Assembly (NCBI RefSeq): GCF_000257665.1
Contig: NZ_AJKR01000002.1
Coordinates: 62,001-126,000, forward strand
DNA length: 64,000 nucleotides
Direction: 5' to 3'
DNA from: Candidatus Aquiluna sp. IMCC13023
Lineage (GTDB): Bacteria > Actinomycetota > Actinomycetes > Actinomycetales > Microbacteriaceae
Position numbers and translations under genes: made by a program. Of this stretch, positions 41,934 to 51,152 are shown piece by piece. Below the pieces are notes generated by a model. It ran no database searches. It was not told the origin of the DNA and was given only the letters and a program-made list of their open reading frames with translations. The stretch's first letter is position 1. Each line of letters begins with the position of its first letter.

Positions 41934-42920
41934 ATGATCAAAAGCAAGACATTCTCAATGTTGGCAATTGGCGCCACAGCGGCCCTAGTGCTTGCAGGCT
42001 GTGCAGCAGCTGAGACAGAGACAGAGACAGAGACCACAGCCGGAACCGAAGCTGCAACTTCGATAATCGGTGCTTATGACCTTTCCGGTATTGACATTAC
42101 GGTTGGCTCAAAGGACTTCGACGAGCAGCTGATTCTTGGCGAAATGCTAGTTGCTGCTTTTGAAGAGGCCGGCGCAACAGTTGACAACAAGGTAAACCTT
42201 GGTGGAACTAGCGTTGCCCGTGCAGCACTTGAGTCTGGCGACATTGACATTTACATGGAGTACAACGGAACCGGATGGGCTGTCCACCTAGGACAGGAAG
42301 ACCCAAGCTTCGACCCAGATGTACTAACACCTGAGGTTGCAGCTCTTGACCTTTCCGAGAATGGAATTGTTTGGGTTGGTCGTTCACCGTTCAACAACAC
42401 TTATGGATTCGCATCCAGCCCAGCAGTAACTGAGGCAAATGGTGGGGCATTCACATTGACCAGCATGATGGAGTACACACAGGCAAACCCAGATGCAATT
42501 GTTTGCATGGAGTCTGAATTCCCATCCCGTCCAGACGGACTGATCTTGACTGAGAACCACTCAGGGATCACCTTGCCTGACAGCCAACAGCGGATTCTTG
42601 ACACTGGAATCATCTACACCGAGACATCAGCTAATAACTGTGACTTCGGTGAGGTTTACGCTACCGACGGTCGTATCCCAGCTTTGGGCTTGACCCTTGT
42701 TACAGATCCAGGCGTCAACATCCTTTACAACGTTTCCGGAACCATCGGTCAGGACAAGTACAACGAAGCACCTGATGCCTTTGATGCAATCATCAATGCA
42801 ATCCTTGCTCCTTTGACTAACGTCCGCATGGCAGAGCTAAACGGCTATGTATCGGCTGAAGGTCAGGACTCAGGCGTTGTAGCCAGGGAATACCTGGTTT
42901 CTGAAGGCTTGATCGACTAA
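41934..42920 (+). CDS. glycine betaine/osmoprotectant ABC transporter substrate-binding lipoprotein
   Basis: The 328-residue lipoprotein (ATG at 41934, GAGGAG upstream) has the lipobox LAGC with Cys23 and a (Glu-Thr)n linker. The binding domain starts ITVGSKDFDEQLILGEML, the typical OpuAC/ProX-type opening, with later YMEYNGTGW. It captures quaternary ammonium compatible solutes, or a similar ligand such as choline or proline betaine. It is first of a four-gene importer cluster: binding protein, permease, ATPase, permease. Osmotic control is likely but unproven. Confidence 0.9.
   Translation: MIKSKTFSMLAIGATAALVLAGCAAAETETETETTAGTEAATSIIGAYDLSGIDITVGSKDFDEQLILGEMLVAAFEEAGATVDNKVNLGGTSVARAALESGDIDIYMEYNGTGWAVHLGQEDPSFDPDVLTPEVAALDLSENGIVWVGRSPFNNTYGFASSPAVTEANGGAFTLTSMMEYTQANPDAIVCMESEFPSRPDGLILTENHSGITLPDSQQRILDTGIIYTETSANNCDFGEVYATDGRIPALGLTLVTDPGVNILYNVSGTIGQDKYNEAPDAFDAIINAILAPLTNVRMAELNGYVSAEGQDSGVVAREYLVSEGLID
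42012..42035 (+). repeat. GAGACA hexamer microsatellite in the lipoprotein linker
   Basis: Four tandem units (GAGACA three times and GAGACC once) encode Glu-Thr repeats at residues 27-34, directly after the lipidated cysteine. The repeat is in frame, so copy-number change would alter only the linker length. Confidence 0.8.
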
Positions 42921-42927
42921 GAACCCT

Positions 42928-43584
42928 ATGGACTTTCTATTAAGACTGATTGACTTCGCGCTTTCTCGACAAGAGCAAGTTTTAGAAGGTCTAGCGCAAC
43001 ACACCTGGTACGTGATTACGGTGCTGGTGACGGCTGGCTTTTTTGCCATCGTCGCCGGCGTCGTAACCAGGCGCAGTACTGTAGCTAAGGAGCTGGCCTT
43101 AGCCATCGCCTCGGTCTTCTTGACCATCCCAGCCCTTGCACTATTTGTAATCTTCATTCCACTGGTCGGACTTGGCTTCGCGCCTTCCTTCATTGCGCTG
43201 TTCCTCTACTCGCTGTTGCCTATCTTGCGTAACACGATTACAGGGCTCGACGGCATCGACCCGGGAATCTTAGACGCAGCAAAAGGAATGGGCCTTTCGC
43301 CCATTCAAGTTCTAATCAAGGTGGAACTTCCTCTTGCTTGGCCCGTGATATTGGCCGGCATAAGGGTTTCATCGATGTTGACTGTTGGAATTGCATCACT
43401 CGCCACTCTGGTCGCCGGTGGCGGACTTGGTGACTTTATAAAGAGCGGCCTCGCAAGACTGCCGCTACCAAATTCTCTGGAGTCCATCTGGCTGGGCACG
43501 CTGTTGTGTCTAGTACTAGCTCTAGTTATTGACGTAGTTCTCCAGGCCCTAAGAGCGGCCACAATCTCGAAGGGTATTCGATGA
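42928..43584 (+). CDS. osmoprotectant ABC transporter permease
   Basis: The 218-residue protein has five or six transmembrane helices and the cytoplasmic EAA loop (AAKGMGLSPIQVLIKVELP) that docks to the ATPase. It starts 7 bases after the binding-protein gene and its last 4 bases overlap the ATPase gene (ATGA). It corresponds to OpuCB/D-type permeases of compatible-solute importers. Confidence 0.9.
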   Translation: MDFLLRLIDFALSRQEQVLEGLAQHTWYVITVLVTAGFFAIVAGVVTRRSTVAKELALAIASVFLTIPALALFVIFIPLVGLGFAPSFIALFLYSLLPILRNTITGLDGIDPGILDAAKGMGLSPIQVLIKVELPLAWPVILAGIRVSSMLTVGIASLATLVAGGGLGDFIKSGLARLPLPNSLESIWLGTLLCLVLALVIDVVLQALRAATISKGIR

Positions 43585-44696
43585 GTGAAGTATTAATTCG
43601 TTTAGAAAACGTAAGCAAGTCTTACGGCACGGGCGATCCAGCGGTGCGCAATTTGACTCTAGAGGTCATGCGCGGCGAGGTTCTTGTGCTGGTCGGACCA
43701 TCCGGTTGCGGCAAGAGCACAACTCTTAGGTTGATAAACCGACTAATTGAGCCAACCTCCGGCCGCATGTTTATTGACGGCGAGGATGTAACTGAAGTAA
43801 ACCCGTCTGAGCTGAGAAGGAAAATCGGTTACGTAATTCAGCAGGTAGGTCTATTCCCTCACCGCACAATTGCCGAGAACATCGCAACCGTGCCACAGCT
43901 ACTGGGCTGGAGCAAGGACAAAATAAGTGCGCGAGTCGATGAGCTGCTGGAACTTGTTTCCATGGATCCAGAAACTTACCGAGATCGTTACCCTAAGGAG
44001 CTTTCTGGTGGCCAGGCTCAAAGAATCGGTGTTGCCAGGGCGCTAGCGGCAGACCCCGATGTGCTTTTGATGGATGAGCCCTTTGGTGCAATCGACCCAA
44101 TCACCCGAGACCGACTTCAGAACGAGTTCTTGAGACTTCAGCAAGAAGTTAAAAAGACCATTGTTTTTGTCACACACGACATCGACGAGGCAATCAAGAT
44201 GGGCAACCGAATTGCGATTCTTCGCGAGGGCTCCGAGATTGCTCAGCTGGACACACCAGAGGCAATCTTGGCTCACCCAGCTGATGAGTTTGTGGAGAGC
44301 TTCTTGGGCTCAGGCGCAATTTTGAAGGGACTTACCTTGAAGAAGGTAAGCGACATTGACCTGCACCAGGTGCCAACTCTTACCTCGCCAGTTTTGCGTG
44401 AGGAAGCGCTAAAGACTCTTCAGGAATCCCCGGATCAAGTCGCCCTGCTGCTTGACGGCTCAGGTCGACCACTGAGATGGATCGACGAGCGCGCTTTGAA
44501 CCGAACTACTCAGCCGATTGAGAAATCTGGCCGACCAGTAACCGTTGACCTTCAGCCCGAGGACACCTTGCAGGATGCATTGACAGTCATGCTTCAGTCC
44601 TCAGTCGGAATGGCTTGTGTTACGGACCGAAAAGGTAAGTATCTTGGCTGCACCACAATCGAGAGCCTCGCCAAGTTGATCATGAGCGACAGCTAG
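43581..44696 (+). CDS. osmoprotectant ABC transporter ATP-binding protein
   Basis: The 371-residue protein has the ATPase domain with Walker A GPSGCGKST (residues 39-47), Q-loop VIQQVGLFPHRTI, signature LSGGQAQRIG and Walker B LLMDEPFGAID. The C-terminal part (about 240-371) resembles tandem CBS domains, which sense ionic strength in OpuA-type importers. It sits between the two permease genes and overlaps the first by 4 bases. Confidence 0.93.
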   Translation: MSEVLIRLENVSKSYGTGDPAVRNLTLEVMRGEVLVLVGPSGCGKSTTLRLINRLIEPTSGRMFIDGEDVTEVNPSELRRKIGYVIQQVGLFPHRTIAENIATVPQLLGWSKDKISARVDELLELVSMDPETYRDRYPKELSGGQAQRIGVARALAADPDVLLMDEPFGAIDPITRDRLQNEFLRLQQEVKKTIVFVTHDIDEAIKMGNRIAILREGSEIAQLDTPEAILAHPADEFVESFLGSGAILKGLTLKKVSDIDLHQVPTLTSPVLREEALKTLQESPDQVALLLDGSGRPLRWIDERALNRTTQPIEKSGRPVTVDLQPEDTLQDALTVMLQSSVGMACVTDRKGKYLGCTTIESLAKLIMSDS

Positions 44697-44705
44697 GAGT
44701 TATTC

Positions 44706-45467
44706 GTGAGCACAACTAACTCAGCAGCTAAGACCCGATCGCCTTTGAGCGAACGGCTTGATCTAATCATCTCGCCGGTTTTTGCCGCCGCCCTAGCGAT
44801 TTTGGGTTTTGCTGTCTGGACGTATTCAGACCTGGACAAAATTACGATTGCGATCTTGTCGCCTGACAAGGTTCAAAGGCAAATTGGAGAAACTCTGATT
44901 CTGGGACTTTCATCCTCGATCTTGGTTGTCCTAATTGCAGTTCCAGTGGGCATCTTGGTAACACGAAAGGGCTATCCTCGTCTAAAGAATCTTCTGGTTA
45001 GCACTCTTGGCCTCGGTCAGGCGCTCCCTGCCTACGGACTAATTGTTATTTTCTTCTCGTTTATGGGCTCGGGAATCGTCACCGTGATTCTTGCCCTAGC
45101 TACTTTTTCGTTGCTTCCGGTTCTTAGAAACACAATTGTTGGCTTAGAACAGGTGGATAAGTCTGTAATCGACGCGGCACGTGGCATGGGCCTAACCGCG
45201 AGACAAATTTTGCTAAAAATCGAGCTGCCGCTGTCAGTTGAAGTAATTCTAGGTGGCATCAGAACTGCCGTAGTAATCAACGTTGGCTTCTCGGCACTGG
45301 CCTTTTTGGTTGGTGGTGGCGGACTTGGTGAAACAATCAACTCCGGCCTAAAGCTAGATCGAGGACCAGCTATTTTGATTGGCGCCGTTATGGTCGCGAT
45401 TATGGCTCTGTTGTTTGACTTCCTAAGCGCACTTGCTCAGAAATACTTGAAGCCAAGGGGCCTATAA
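44706..45467 (+). CDS. osmoprotectant ABC transporter permease
   Basis: The 253-residue second permease (GTG start) has a longer N-terminus than the first and the EAA loop AARGMGLTARQILLKIELP. The closing GFSALAFLVGGGGLGETI is also typical. It forms the membrane channel together with the first permease. A terminator follows. Confidence 0.9.
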   Translation: MSTTNSAAKTRSPLSERLDLIISPVFAAALAILGFAVWTYSDLDKITIAILSPDKVQRQIGETLILGLSSSILVVLIAVPVGILVTRKGYPRLKNLLVSTLGLGQALPAYGLIVIFFSFMGSGIVTVILALATFSLLPVLRNTIVGLEQVDKSVIDAARGMGLTARQILLKIELPLSVEVILGGIRTAVVINVGFSALAFLVGGGGLGETINSGLKLDRGPAILIGAVMVAIMALLFDFLSALAQKYLKPRGL

Positions 45468-45480
45468 ACCCTGAACGCAA

Positions 45481-45518
45481 AAAAAACGTCGGCTCCCAAC
45501 TGGACGCCGGCGTTTTTT
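45481..45518. terminator. bidirectional terminator between importer and ABC-2 genes
   Basis: AAAAAACGTCGGC pairs with GCCGGCGTTTTTT (one G-T pair) around a 12-base loop, with A-rich and T-rich flanks. It sits between two convergent transcripts and can end both. Confidence 0.85.
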
Positions 45519-45529
45519 ATGTCTTGTTT

Positions 45530-46306
45530 CTACTCGACGTCCCGCCTCATGCTTGTTACCAATGAGGTGAGCGCAAAGACCGCTCCGTATCCGAGTAGAA
45601 GCAGTGTCGCCTGAATAGGGTCAAGGAAGTTGGCGGTGTTGATCCCAAATTCCGGGGCGTCTATGTCGATCGCTGTCATCGCCGTTATCAAGCCGCCCGG
45701 TAGATACTTTGCAATGTCGACCCAAAGCACTAGCAGCAGTGGATCGATGATAAATAAGTAAACCAGTGAAAACACGATCGCCAACATCTGGCTCTTCAGT
45801 AAAGCCCCGATCGCAACTCCAATGACTGCGAGAATTGCCCCAGAAACAAGGCCAGCGATAGTCAGGTTCAGAAAGGTGCTGCTCGAGGGAGCGGCAGCGT
45901 TATCGAAGGTCGCCAGCACGATGATGCCTGCGAAAATAGAGGCCCAGACCGAGATGAGCATGAACACGGCACCGACAATCGCGGCGATACCCAGCTTGGC
46001 GGCGAGAACTATCTCACGCTTTGGGCGCGCAAGGAAGGTGGCGACGGCTGTGCCGTGACGGTATTCGCCGGCCATCAGCATGATTCCCAGGATGATCACG
46101 AAAATATATCCCGAGATCGCATTTGCATAAACGGCATCGATTGCTTGAGGTGAATCAAGTGTCAGACCGGCACCGACGTTGCCAGCTGCAAAAATAAACG
46201 GTGTAATTACAACCGAAATTATCGAGATGACTACGGATGCGAGCAGGATGCCCCAGTTGGCCCTCACATATAAAACTTTGCGAAGTTCAGATTTGATAAG
46301 AGACAT
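45530..46306 (-). CDS. ABC-2 type transporter permease
   Basis: The 258-residue protein has six hydrophobic helices. The pattern MSLIKSELRKVLYVRANWG at the start and LMAGEYRHGTAVATFLARPKR after the second helix is typical of ABC-2 exporters. It is the membrane half of an exporter with the ATPase upstream, overlapping by one base (TAATG). The cargo is unknown; antibiotics, peptides or lipids are typical for the class. Confidence 0.88.
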   Translation of the reverse strand: MSLIKSELRKVLYVRANWGILLASVVISIISVVITPFIFAAGNVGAGLTLDSPQAIDAVYANAISGYIFVIILGIMLMAGEYRHGTAVATFLARPKREIVLAAKLGIAAIVGAVFMLISVWASIFAGIIVLATFDNAAAPSSSTFLNLTIAGLVSGAILAVIGVAIGALLKSQMLAIVFSLVYLFIIDPLLLVLWVDIAKYLPGGLITAMTAIDIDAPEFGINTANFLDPIQATLLLLGYGAVFALTSLVTSMRRDVE

Positions 46307-47013
46307 TAGTTCACCCCTTCGGTTAGCTTCAGGAAGGCCTCTTCGAGGGTTCCTTCTTTGATGATTTCCTGCATGCTTCCGGAGGTTATTAGTTTGCCTT
46401 TGTGCATAATGATGACGTCATCAACCGTGTTCTGCATCTCAGCCAGCTGGTGAGAAGAGACCAGGATTGTTCTTCCGGAACCGGCCAGTGACCTTAAAAA
46501 CTTTCTGAGCCAAGCAATTCCTAGCGGATCCAGTCCGTTCGCCGGTTCATCCAAAATAAGAACCTCTGGATCTCCCAGGATGGCTCCCGCGAGTGCCAGG
46601 CGCTGCTTCATGCCCAGCGAGTAGTTCTTGGTTCGCTTATTTGCAGCTTCGGTTAGTTCAACTAGTTCTAAAACCTCATCGACTCTTGAGTCGGGAATGC
46701 CGCCGGCAGCGGCCATGACCTTTAGGTTTTGTTTTCCAGTTAGAGCTCTATGAAAACCTTGAGAATCTAAGACGCAGCCAACCTGTCTGATTGGGTCCCG
46801 GAGGTCCCGGTAGCCGGCTCCAAGAATGGTAGCCGAGCCGCTTGTCGGTTTAGCTAGACCTACAAGGCATCGTAGGGTCGTAGATTTACCGGCACCGTTT
46901 GGTCCTAAGAACCCAGTAATGCGGCCCTTTTGAATTTCGATGCTCAAATCGGATACAGCTTTTTGTTTGCCGTAGCTCTTCACGAGGTTGGTGAAGGTTA
47001 TTGCTGTAGTCAT
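46306..47013 (-). CDS. ABC transporter ATP-binding protein
   Basis: The 235-residue ATPase has Walker A GPNGAGKST, signature YSLGMKQRLALAGAIL and Walker B EVLILDEPANGLDPLGI, the pattern of drug-type ABC-2 exporter ATPases. It is paired with the permease downstream. It is divergent from the cyclophilin gene with an 83-base gap. Confidence 0.9.
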   Translation of the reverse strand: MTTAITFTNLVKSYGKQKAVSDLSIEIQKGRITGFLGPNGAGKSTTLRCLVGLAKPTSGSATILGAGYRDLRDPIRQVGCVLDSQGFHRALTGKQNLKVMAAAGGIPDSRVDEVLELVELTEAANKRTKNYSLGMKQRLALAGAILGDPEVLILDEPANGLDPLGIAWLRKFLRSLAGSGRTILVSSHQLAEMQNTVDDVIIMHKGKLITSGSMQEIIKEGTLEEAFLKLTEGVN

Positions 47014-47096
47014 TTCACTCCGTCTTTTGGTTGGTCATGCTGACTTTTAGATTGTTCAGATAGCCACGAGTCTAGAACTCATGGCAGAATGTAGGG

Positions 47097-47627
47097 ATGA
47101 CCTCACCTACTTCAATAGCAACCCTTCACACCAACCACGGCGCTATCAAGGTAAACCTGTTCGGTTTGCACGCCCCAAAGACTGTCGAGAACTTCGAGGG
47201 CCTAGCAACTGGCGCCATCGAATGGCGAGACCCTAAGACCAACTCGGCACAGACCAACACCCCACTGTATAGCGGCGTAATCTTCCACCGAATCATCCCT
47301 GATTTCATGATTCAGGGTGGAGACCCAACTGGAACCGGAATGGGTGGCCCGGGCTACCAGTTCGGTGACGAGATCCACTCGGAGCTAACCTTCACCGAGC
47401 CATACATGTTCGCGATGGCCAACGCTGGTCCTGGAACCAACGGCTCGCAATTTTTCATCACCATCGCCCCAACCACATGGTTGCAGGGTCGCCACACCAT
47501 CTTCGGCGAGGTCGCAGATGAAGTTAGCCGCAAGGTAGTTGACCAAATTGGCCAGGTTGCAACCGGTGCAAACGACAAGCCAGTGGACGATGTAATTATT
47601 GAGAGCATCACAATCGAAAAAGCCTAA
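47097..47627 (+). CDS. peptidyl-prolyl cis-trans isomerase (cyclophilin)
   Basis: The 176-residue cytoplasmic cyclophilin has [19 protein letters not shown], with the catalytic arginine, and later [17 protein letters not shown] and [12 protein letters not shown]. There is no signal peptide. Cyclophilins speed proline isomerisation during protein folding. The rhomboid gene follows with no gap (TAAGTG). Confidence 0.94.
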   Translation: MTSPTSIATLHTNHGAIKVNLFGLHAPKTVENFEGLATGAIEWRDPKTNSAQTNTPLYSGVIFHRIIPDFMIQGGDPTGTGMGGPGYQFGDEIHSELTFTEPYMFAMANAGPGTNGSQFFITIAPTTWLQGRHTIFGEVADEVSRKVVDQIGQVATGANDKPVDDVIIESITIEKA

Positions 47628-48281
47628 GTGGCTCGTTTAAGACTTCAAAGCTTCCAACAGGTTCCGATAACTTCGGGCCTGTTGGCGCTTAACGTAGTTA
47701 TTTGGCTCGGGCAAATCAGCCCAGTTGGCTATCTTTTTACAAACCAGATGTTCTTTGCCCCGCTATTTGCGCCATTTGAACCTTGGCGAATGCTCACAGC
47801 CGGCTTCGTCCACGACTGGACTGGACCGTTTCATATTCTTCTAAACTCCTACGCCATTTGGATCTTCGGCCGCATTCTTGAACCACTCTTGGGCCCGGTT
47901 CGATTCTTGGTGATGTATCTGACCGCAATTGTCGGTGGCTCAGTAGCGGTGATGTGGCTGTCAGACCCTCAGGTTCCGGTTGTGGGGGCATCGGGAGCAC
48001 TGTTTGGCCTCATGGGTGCCTATTTCATTGTCGTGCGCTCCACCGGGGGCAATTCCACTCAAATCTTTACTTTGATAGCCATAAACTTCGGCCTCGGGTT
48101 TTTTGTTTCCGGGATCTCTTGGGAGGGCCACCTAGGCGGCCTTGTAACCGGCTTGGCAATTGCGGGAATCTACTCGCAGACTAGGCAGCCCGATAAGCGC
48201 GTGCAACAAATTTTTGGAGTGCTATTGGTTTGGGGGGTCCTCTACGGACTAACCATGCTGAAAATCTCTAGCTGGATGTAG
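47628..48281 (+). CDS. rhomboid family intramembrane serine protease
   Basis: The 217-residue membrane protein has six predicted helices. The catalytic dyad is S122 (GASGALFG) with H168 (EGHLGG), and the supporting N73 is in HILLN, so the active site is complete. The GTG start follows the cyclophilin stop directly. Substrates are unknown. It ends back-to-back with crgA. The same neighbourhood (cyclophilin, rhomboid, crgA) is common in actinobacteria. Confidence 0.93.
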   Translation: MARLRLQSFQQVPITSGLLALNVVIWLGQISPVGYLFTNQMFFAPLFAPFEPWRMLTAGFVHDWTGPFHILLNSYAIWIFGRILEPLLGPVRFLVMYLTAIVGGSVAVMWLSDPQVPVVGASGALFGLMGAYFIVVRSTGGNSTQIFTLIAINFGLGFFVSGISWEGHLGGLVTGLAIAGIYSQTRQPDKRVQQIFGVLLVWGVLYGLTMLKISSWM

Positions 48282-48551
48282 TTACTTCCACTTAGTTGTC
48301 ATAGCAAAGCCAATCATGGCGATGCCGAAGCCAACCAGGATGTTCCAGTTGGAAAGATCAATGGGTGTAGCTGCACCGAGCGGGTAGCGAGCGCTTGAGA
48401 TGTAGAAAATCAATATCCAGGCTAGGCCGAAGAGCATAAAGCCAAACATGACCACCTTGTACCAGGTTGGGTTGTCTTGCTCTTCTTCGCCGATAACCTT
48501 TGGGGTTAGTGGCTTGGTCTCGTTTTTCTTACTTCTCTTTGAATCAGACAT
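48282..48551 (-). CDS. crgA: cell division protein CrgA
   Basis: CrgA is a small septal protein of actinobacteria that links FtsZ, FtsQ, FtsI and wall synthesis. The 89-residue protein (ATG at 48551) has a charged N-terminus (SKRSKKNETK) and two transmembrane helices (about residues 34-53 and 68-85) with the family pattern NPTWYKVVMFGFMLFG and WNILVGFGIAMIGFAMTTKW. Its stop directly abuts the rhomboid stop. It is divergent from the amidotransferase gene. Confidence 0.92.
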   Translation of the reverse strand: MSDSKRSKKNETKPLTPKVIGEEEQDNPTWYKVVMFGFMLFGLAWILIFYISSARYPLGAATPIDLSNWNILVGFGIAMIGFAMTTKWK

Positions 48552-48609
48552 GATTAGTATCTTAATGCCTGAACCCAAGGACCCGCCATCCGATTAGGCT
48601 ATTAGAACC

Positions 48610-49248
48610 ATGGTAAACATCCTCGTTTTAGATAACTACGACAGCTTTGTCTACACTTTGAACGGTTATTTGCAGCAATTAGGCGCAGAAACTACCGTTA
48701 TGCGCAACGACGCGATCACCGAAGCTGAGCTTCCAGCTCTCTTGCAAAAATTTGATGCGGTTCTAATCTCTCCGGGTCCAGGCACTCCAGCGAGTGCCGG
48801 ATTATCGATACCTACGGTGAAATATGCACTCGATACCGATTACCCAGTTTTTGGAGTTTGCCTGGGGCACCAGGCAATTGCAGAGGCAATGGGCGGCAGA
48901 GTTGAAAGTGCGCCGGAGCTGATGCACGGTAAAACCTCCAAGGTGAACCACCAGGACAGCCTGATTCTCAAAGGCTTACCGCAAGGTTTTATGGCAACCA
49001 GATATCACTCACTGGCAGTTGTTCCGGAAAGTGTTCCAGAACAACTTCTGGTTACTGGCCAGACTGAAAGCGGAATCATAATGAGCCTTCAGCACAAGAC
49101 TAAGCCGATCTACGGCGTGCAATTCCACCCGGAATCAGTCATGACCGAGGGCGGCTATCACATGATAGCTAATTGGCTTGAAACTCTCGGGGTCGAAGGA
49201 GCCTTAGAAAAATCTAAATCCCTAAGCCCCAGAATCGAAAAAGCTTAG
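48610..49248 (+). CDS. glutamine amidotransferase, anthranilate/aminodeoxychorismate synthase component II
   Basis: The class I amidotransferase supplies ammonia from glutamine to a chorismate-using partner. The 212-residue protein has the nucleophile C84 (FGVCLGHQ) and the H173/E175 pair (FHPES), a full catalytic triad. It may serve pABA (pabA) or tryptophan (trpG) synthesis; the partner subunit is not in this window. It occupies the position next to pknB and crgA known in Mycobacterium as trpG. Confidence 0.9.
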   Translation: MVNILVLDNYDSFVYTLNGYLQQLGAETTVMRNDAITEAELPALLQKFDAVLISPGPGTPASAGLSIPTVKYALDTDYPVFGVCLGHQAIAEAMGGRVESAPELMHGKTSKVNHQDSLILKGLPQGFMATRYHSLAVVPESVPEQLLVTGQTESGIIMSLQHKTKPIYGVQFHPESVMTEGGYHMIANWLETLGVEGALEKSKSLSPRIEKA

Positions 49249-49264
49249 ACCGAATCTCAGTTCC

Positions 49265-51079
49265 TTACGGTACAGGGGTCGGCGTCGGGGTTGCCGTTGG
49301 AGTTGGCGTAGCGGTCGGCGTCGGTGCCGGAGTTTCGCCACCCACACACTCGACATACAGAATTATGTTCTGCAGCTGAGGCCCTTCTCCCGGAAGTACT
49401 GATTGCTGCAGAACGATGGTTCCAGGTGTGCCGGTACAGGTTTCCGCGTCCAGAACTTCAACTGAAACCGTGTAGCCAATTGATGGGCTAGTCAAGATGC
49501 TTCTAGCCTCCAGCACCTCAAGGTTTCTGATGTCTGGAACCTGAACCGTGCCGTCGGACAAGATGATGTTGACAACTGAGCCAAGGGGCAGCTTCGAGTT
49601 GGTGACTGGATCAGATGCTATTACGGTGCCATCCGGGACAATCGGAGATCCGACAACCGTGATGCTCCCTACTGTCAGCCCTTGCCCCTCAATTAGGGCA
49701 ACAGCGTCCGCTTCGTTTTTGCCAACCAGGTTTGGAACGGTCACTTCGGTCGCACCACTGGAAACATAGAGCGTTACTGCGGTGCTAGAAAGAACCAATG
49801 TTCCGGCCTCCGGGACCTGCCTTATGACAACTCCCTCTGGCACCAATTCGCTTTTCTCGTAAACCCGAAGCACCACAAGATCCTGCGAGTTCAGTGTGCT
49901 GTAGGCGTCCTCGTATAAAGAACCTTGAACGCTTGCCACTTCAACGCCGCTTGACGGAGCCGTTCCTGGTCCAGCAGAACCTAAGTTCATTACCCAGAAA
50001 AGTAAGCCAACCAAAATCACGACAACTCCGGTTCCGAGGCCCCAAAGAACGCCCGCGCCCACCTTGTTGGTCGTTGTAGTTATTTGCCTGCTTGGAGCTG
50101 TTTCGAAGCCTTCAATCAAGGAGGTTGGAAACTCGTCCCCTCCGGTCGTCGAGATTACTTCGGTGGCGTCCAGGTTTACCGGGGTCATTTTTGAAAGCGG
50201 AACTTTTTTGGTTGTCGGCAGGGCGGTCCCGGCCTGAGCCGCAAGCAAGTGCTCTCGGAATTCCTCTGCCGTCTGGAAGCGCTCGTCGCGATCTTTGGTC
50301 ATCGATCGAAGTACCACGGCGTCTAACTCTGGTGAAACATCCGTGTTGAAGGCCGAGGGTGGAGTAGCTAGTTCAGAAACGTGTTGGTATGCAACCGAAA
50401 CCGCGCTCTCGCCCTTGAACGGTGGCCTCCCGGCCAGCAACTCATAGAGAATCACGCCGGTCGAGTACAGATCTGTTCTGGCATCAACCGCATCTCCGCG
50501 AGCTTGCTCGGGAGAGAAGTACTGAGCGGTACCAACTATGCCAGCCGTCGCAGCCTGAGTTGCCGAGTTGTCATTTACCGCTCTGGCTATGCCAAAGTCC
50601 ATAACTTTGATCGAATCGCCTTCTCCGACCATTACGTTTGCGGGTTTTATGTCTCGGTGAACCACGCCGGCACGGTGGGACACCTCAAGAGCGGTGAGGA
50701 TGCCGGCAATGTAGCCGACTGTTCGTTCGATGGCGACGTTTTTTTCGGCAACCACTTCGCGAAGCAACTTGCCGCGGACTAGCTCCATGATTATGAACGG
50801 AGTTTTTACGATCTGCCCGTTTGCATCCGCAGCCTCTTCTTCGCCGGCGTCGTAGACCCTAACAATTGTTGGGTGGGCCATGCGAGCACTGGCTTGAGCC
50901 TCTTGGCGAAACCTTGCTTCGAAATTAGCGTCGTTGGCGAGGTCTGATTTTAGAAGCTTGATCGCGACTGTTCGACCCAGCCTGGTGTCGTAGCCCTCAA
51001 ATACCTCGGCCATTCCGCCGCGGCCGACAAGCTCGCCCAGTCGGTATCGACCAGCAATCAGTCTCTCGCTCTTACTCAA
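49265..51079 (-). CDS. pknB: Ser/Thr protein kinase with PASTA domains, PknB type
   Basis: This transmembrane kinase senses wall precursors and controls growth. The kinase domain (about residues 10-275) has K41, HRD (141-143) and DFG (161-163), with activation-loop threonines around 173-183. A TM helix lies at about 344-366. The extracellular part has three PASTA-like repeats (motif VPNLVGKNEADA for one, VPDIRNLEVLEA for the next), then a Pro-Thr-rich low-complexity tail. The length is 604. The start is TTG. It is the last gene of the fhaA-pknB run, 73 bases after pknA. Confidence 0.94.
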   Translation of the reverse strand: MSKSERLIAGRYRLGELVGRGGMAEVFEGYDTRLGRTVAIKLLKSDLANDANFEARFRQEAQASARMAHPTIVRVYDAGEEEAADANGQIVKTPFIIMELVRGKLLREVVAEKNVAIERTVGYIAGILTALEVSHRAGVVHRDIKPANVMVGEGDSIKVMDFGIARAVNDNSATQAATAGIVGTAQYFSPEQARGDAVDARTDLYSTGVILYELLAGRPPFKGESAVSVAYQHVSELATPPSAFNTDVSPELDAVVLRSMTKDRDERFQTAEEFREHLLAAQAGTALPTTKKVPLSKMTPVNLDATEVISTTGGDEFPTSLIEGFETAPSRQITTTTNKVGAGVLWGLGTGVVVILVGLLFWVMNLGSAGPGTAPSSGVEVASVQGSLYEDAYSTLNSQDLVVLRVYEKSELVPEGVVIRQVPEAGTLVLSSTAVTLYVSSGATEVTVPNLVGKNEADAVALIEGQGLTVGSITVVGSPIVPDGTVIASDPVTNSKLPLGSVVNIILSDGTVQVPDIRNLEVLEARSILTSPSIGYTVSVEVLDAETCTGTPGTIVLQQSVLPGEGPQLQNIILYVECVGGETPAPTPTATPTPTATPTPTPVP

Positions 51080-51152
51080 ACTCGCTCTTTTCCGCCTATT
51101 GAAGTCTAGTTTTTGTTTTGGTTATTGCTCGCATGACTCGGTTACAGTCTTA

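Noticed and set aside
49265-49340. Repetitive DNA at the 3' end of pknB
   Set aside because: It is only the coding sequence of the Pro-Thr tail of PknB, not an independent repeat element.
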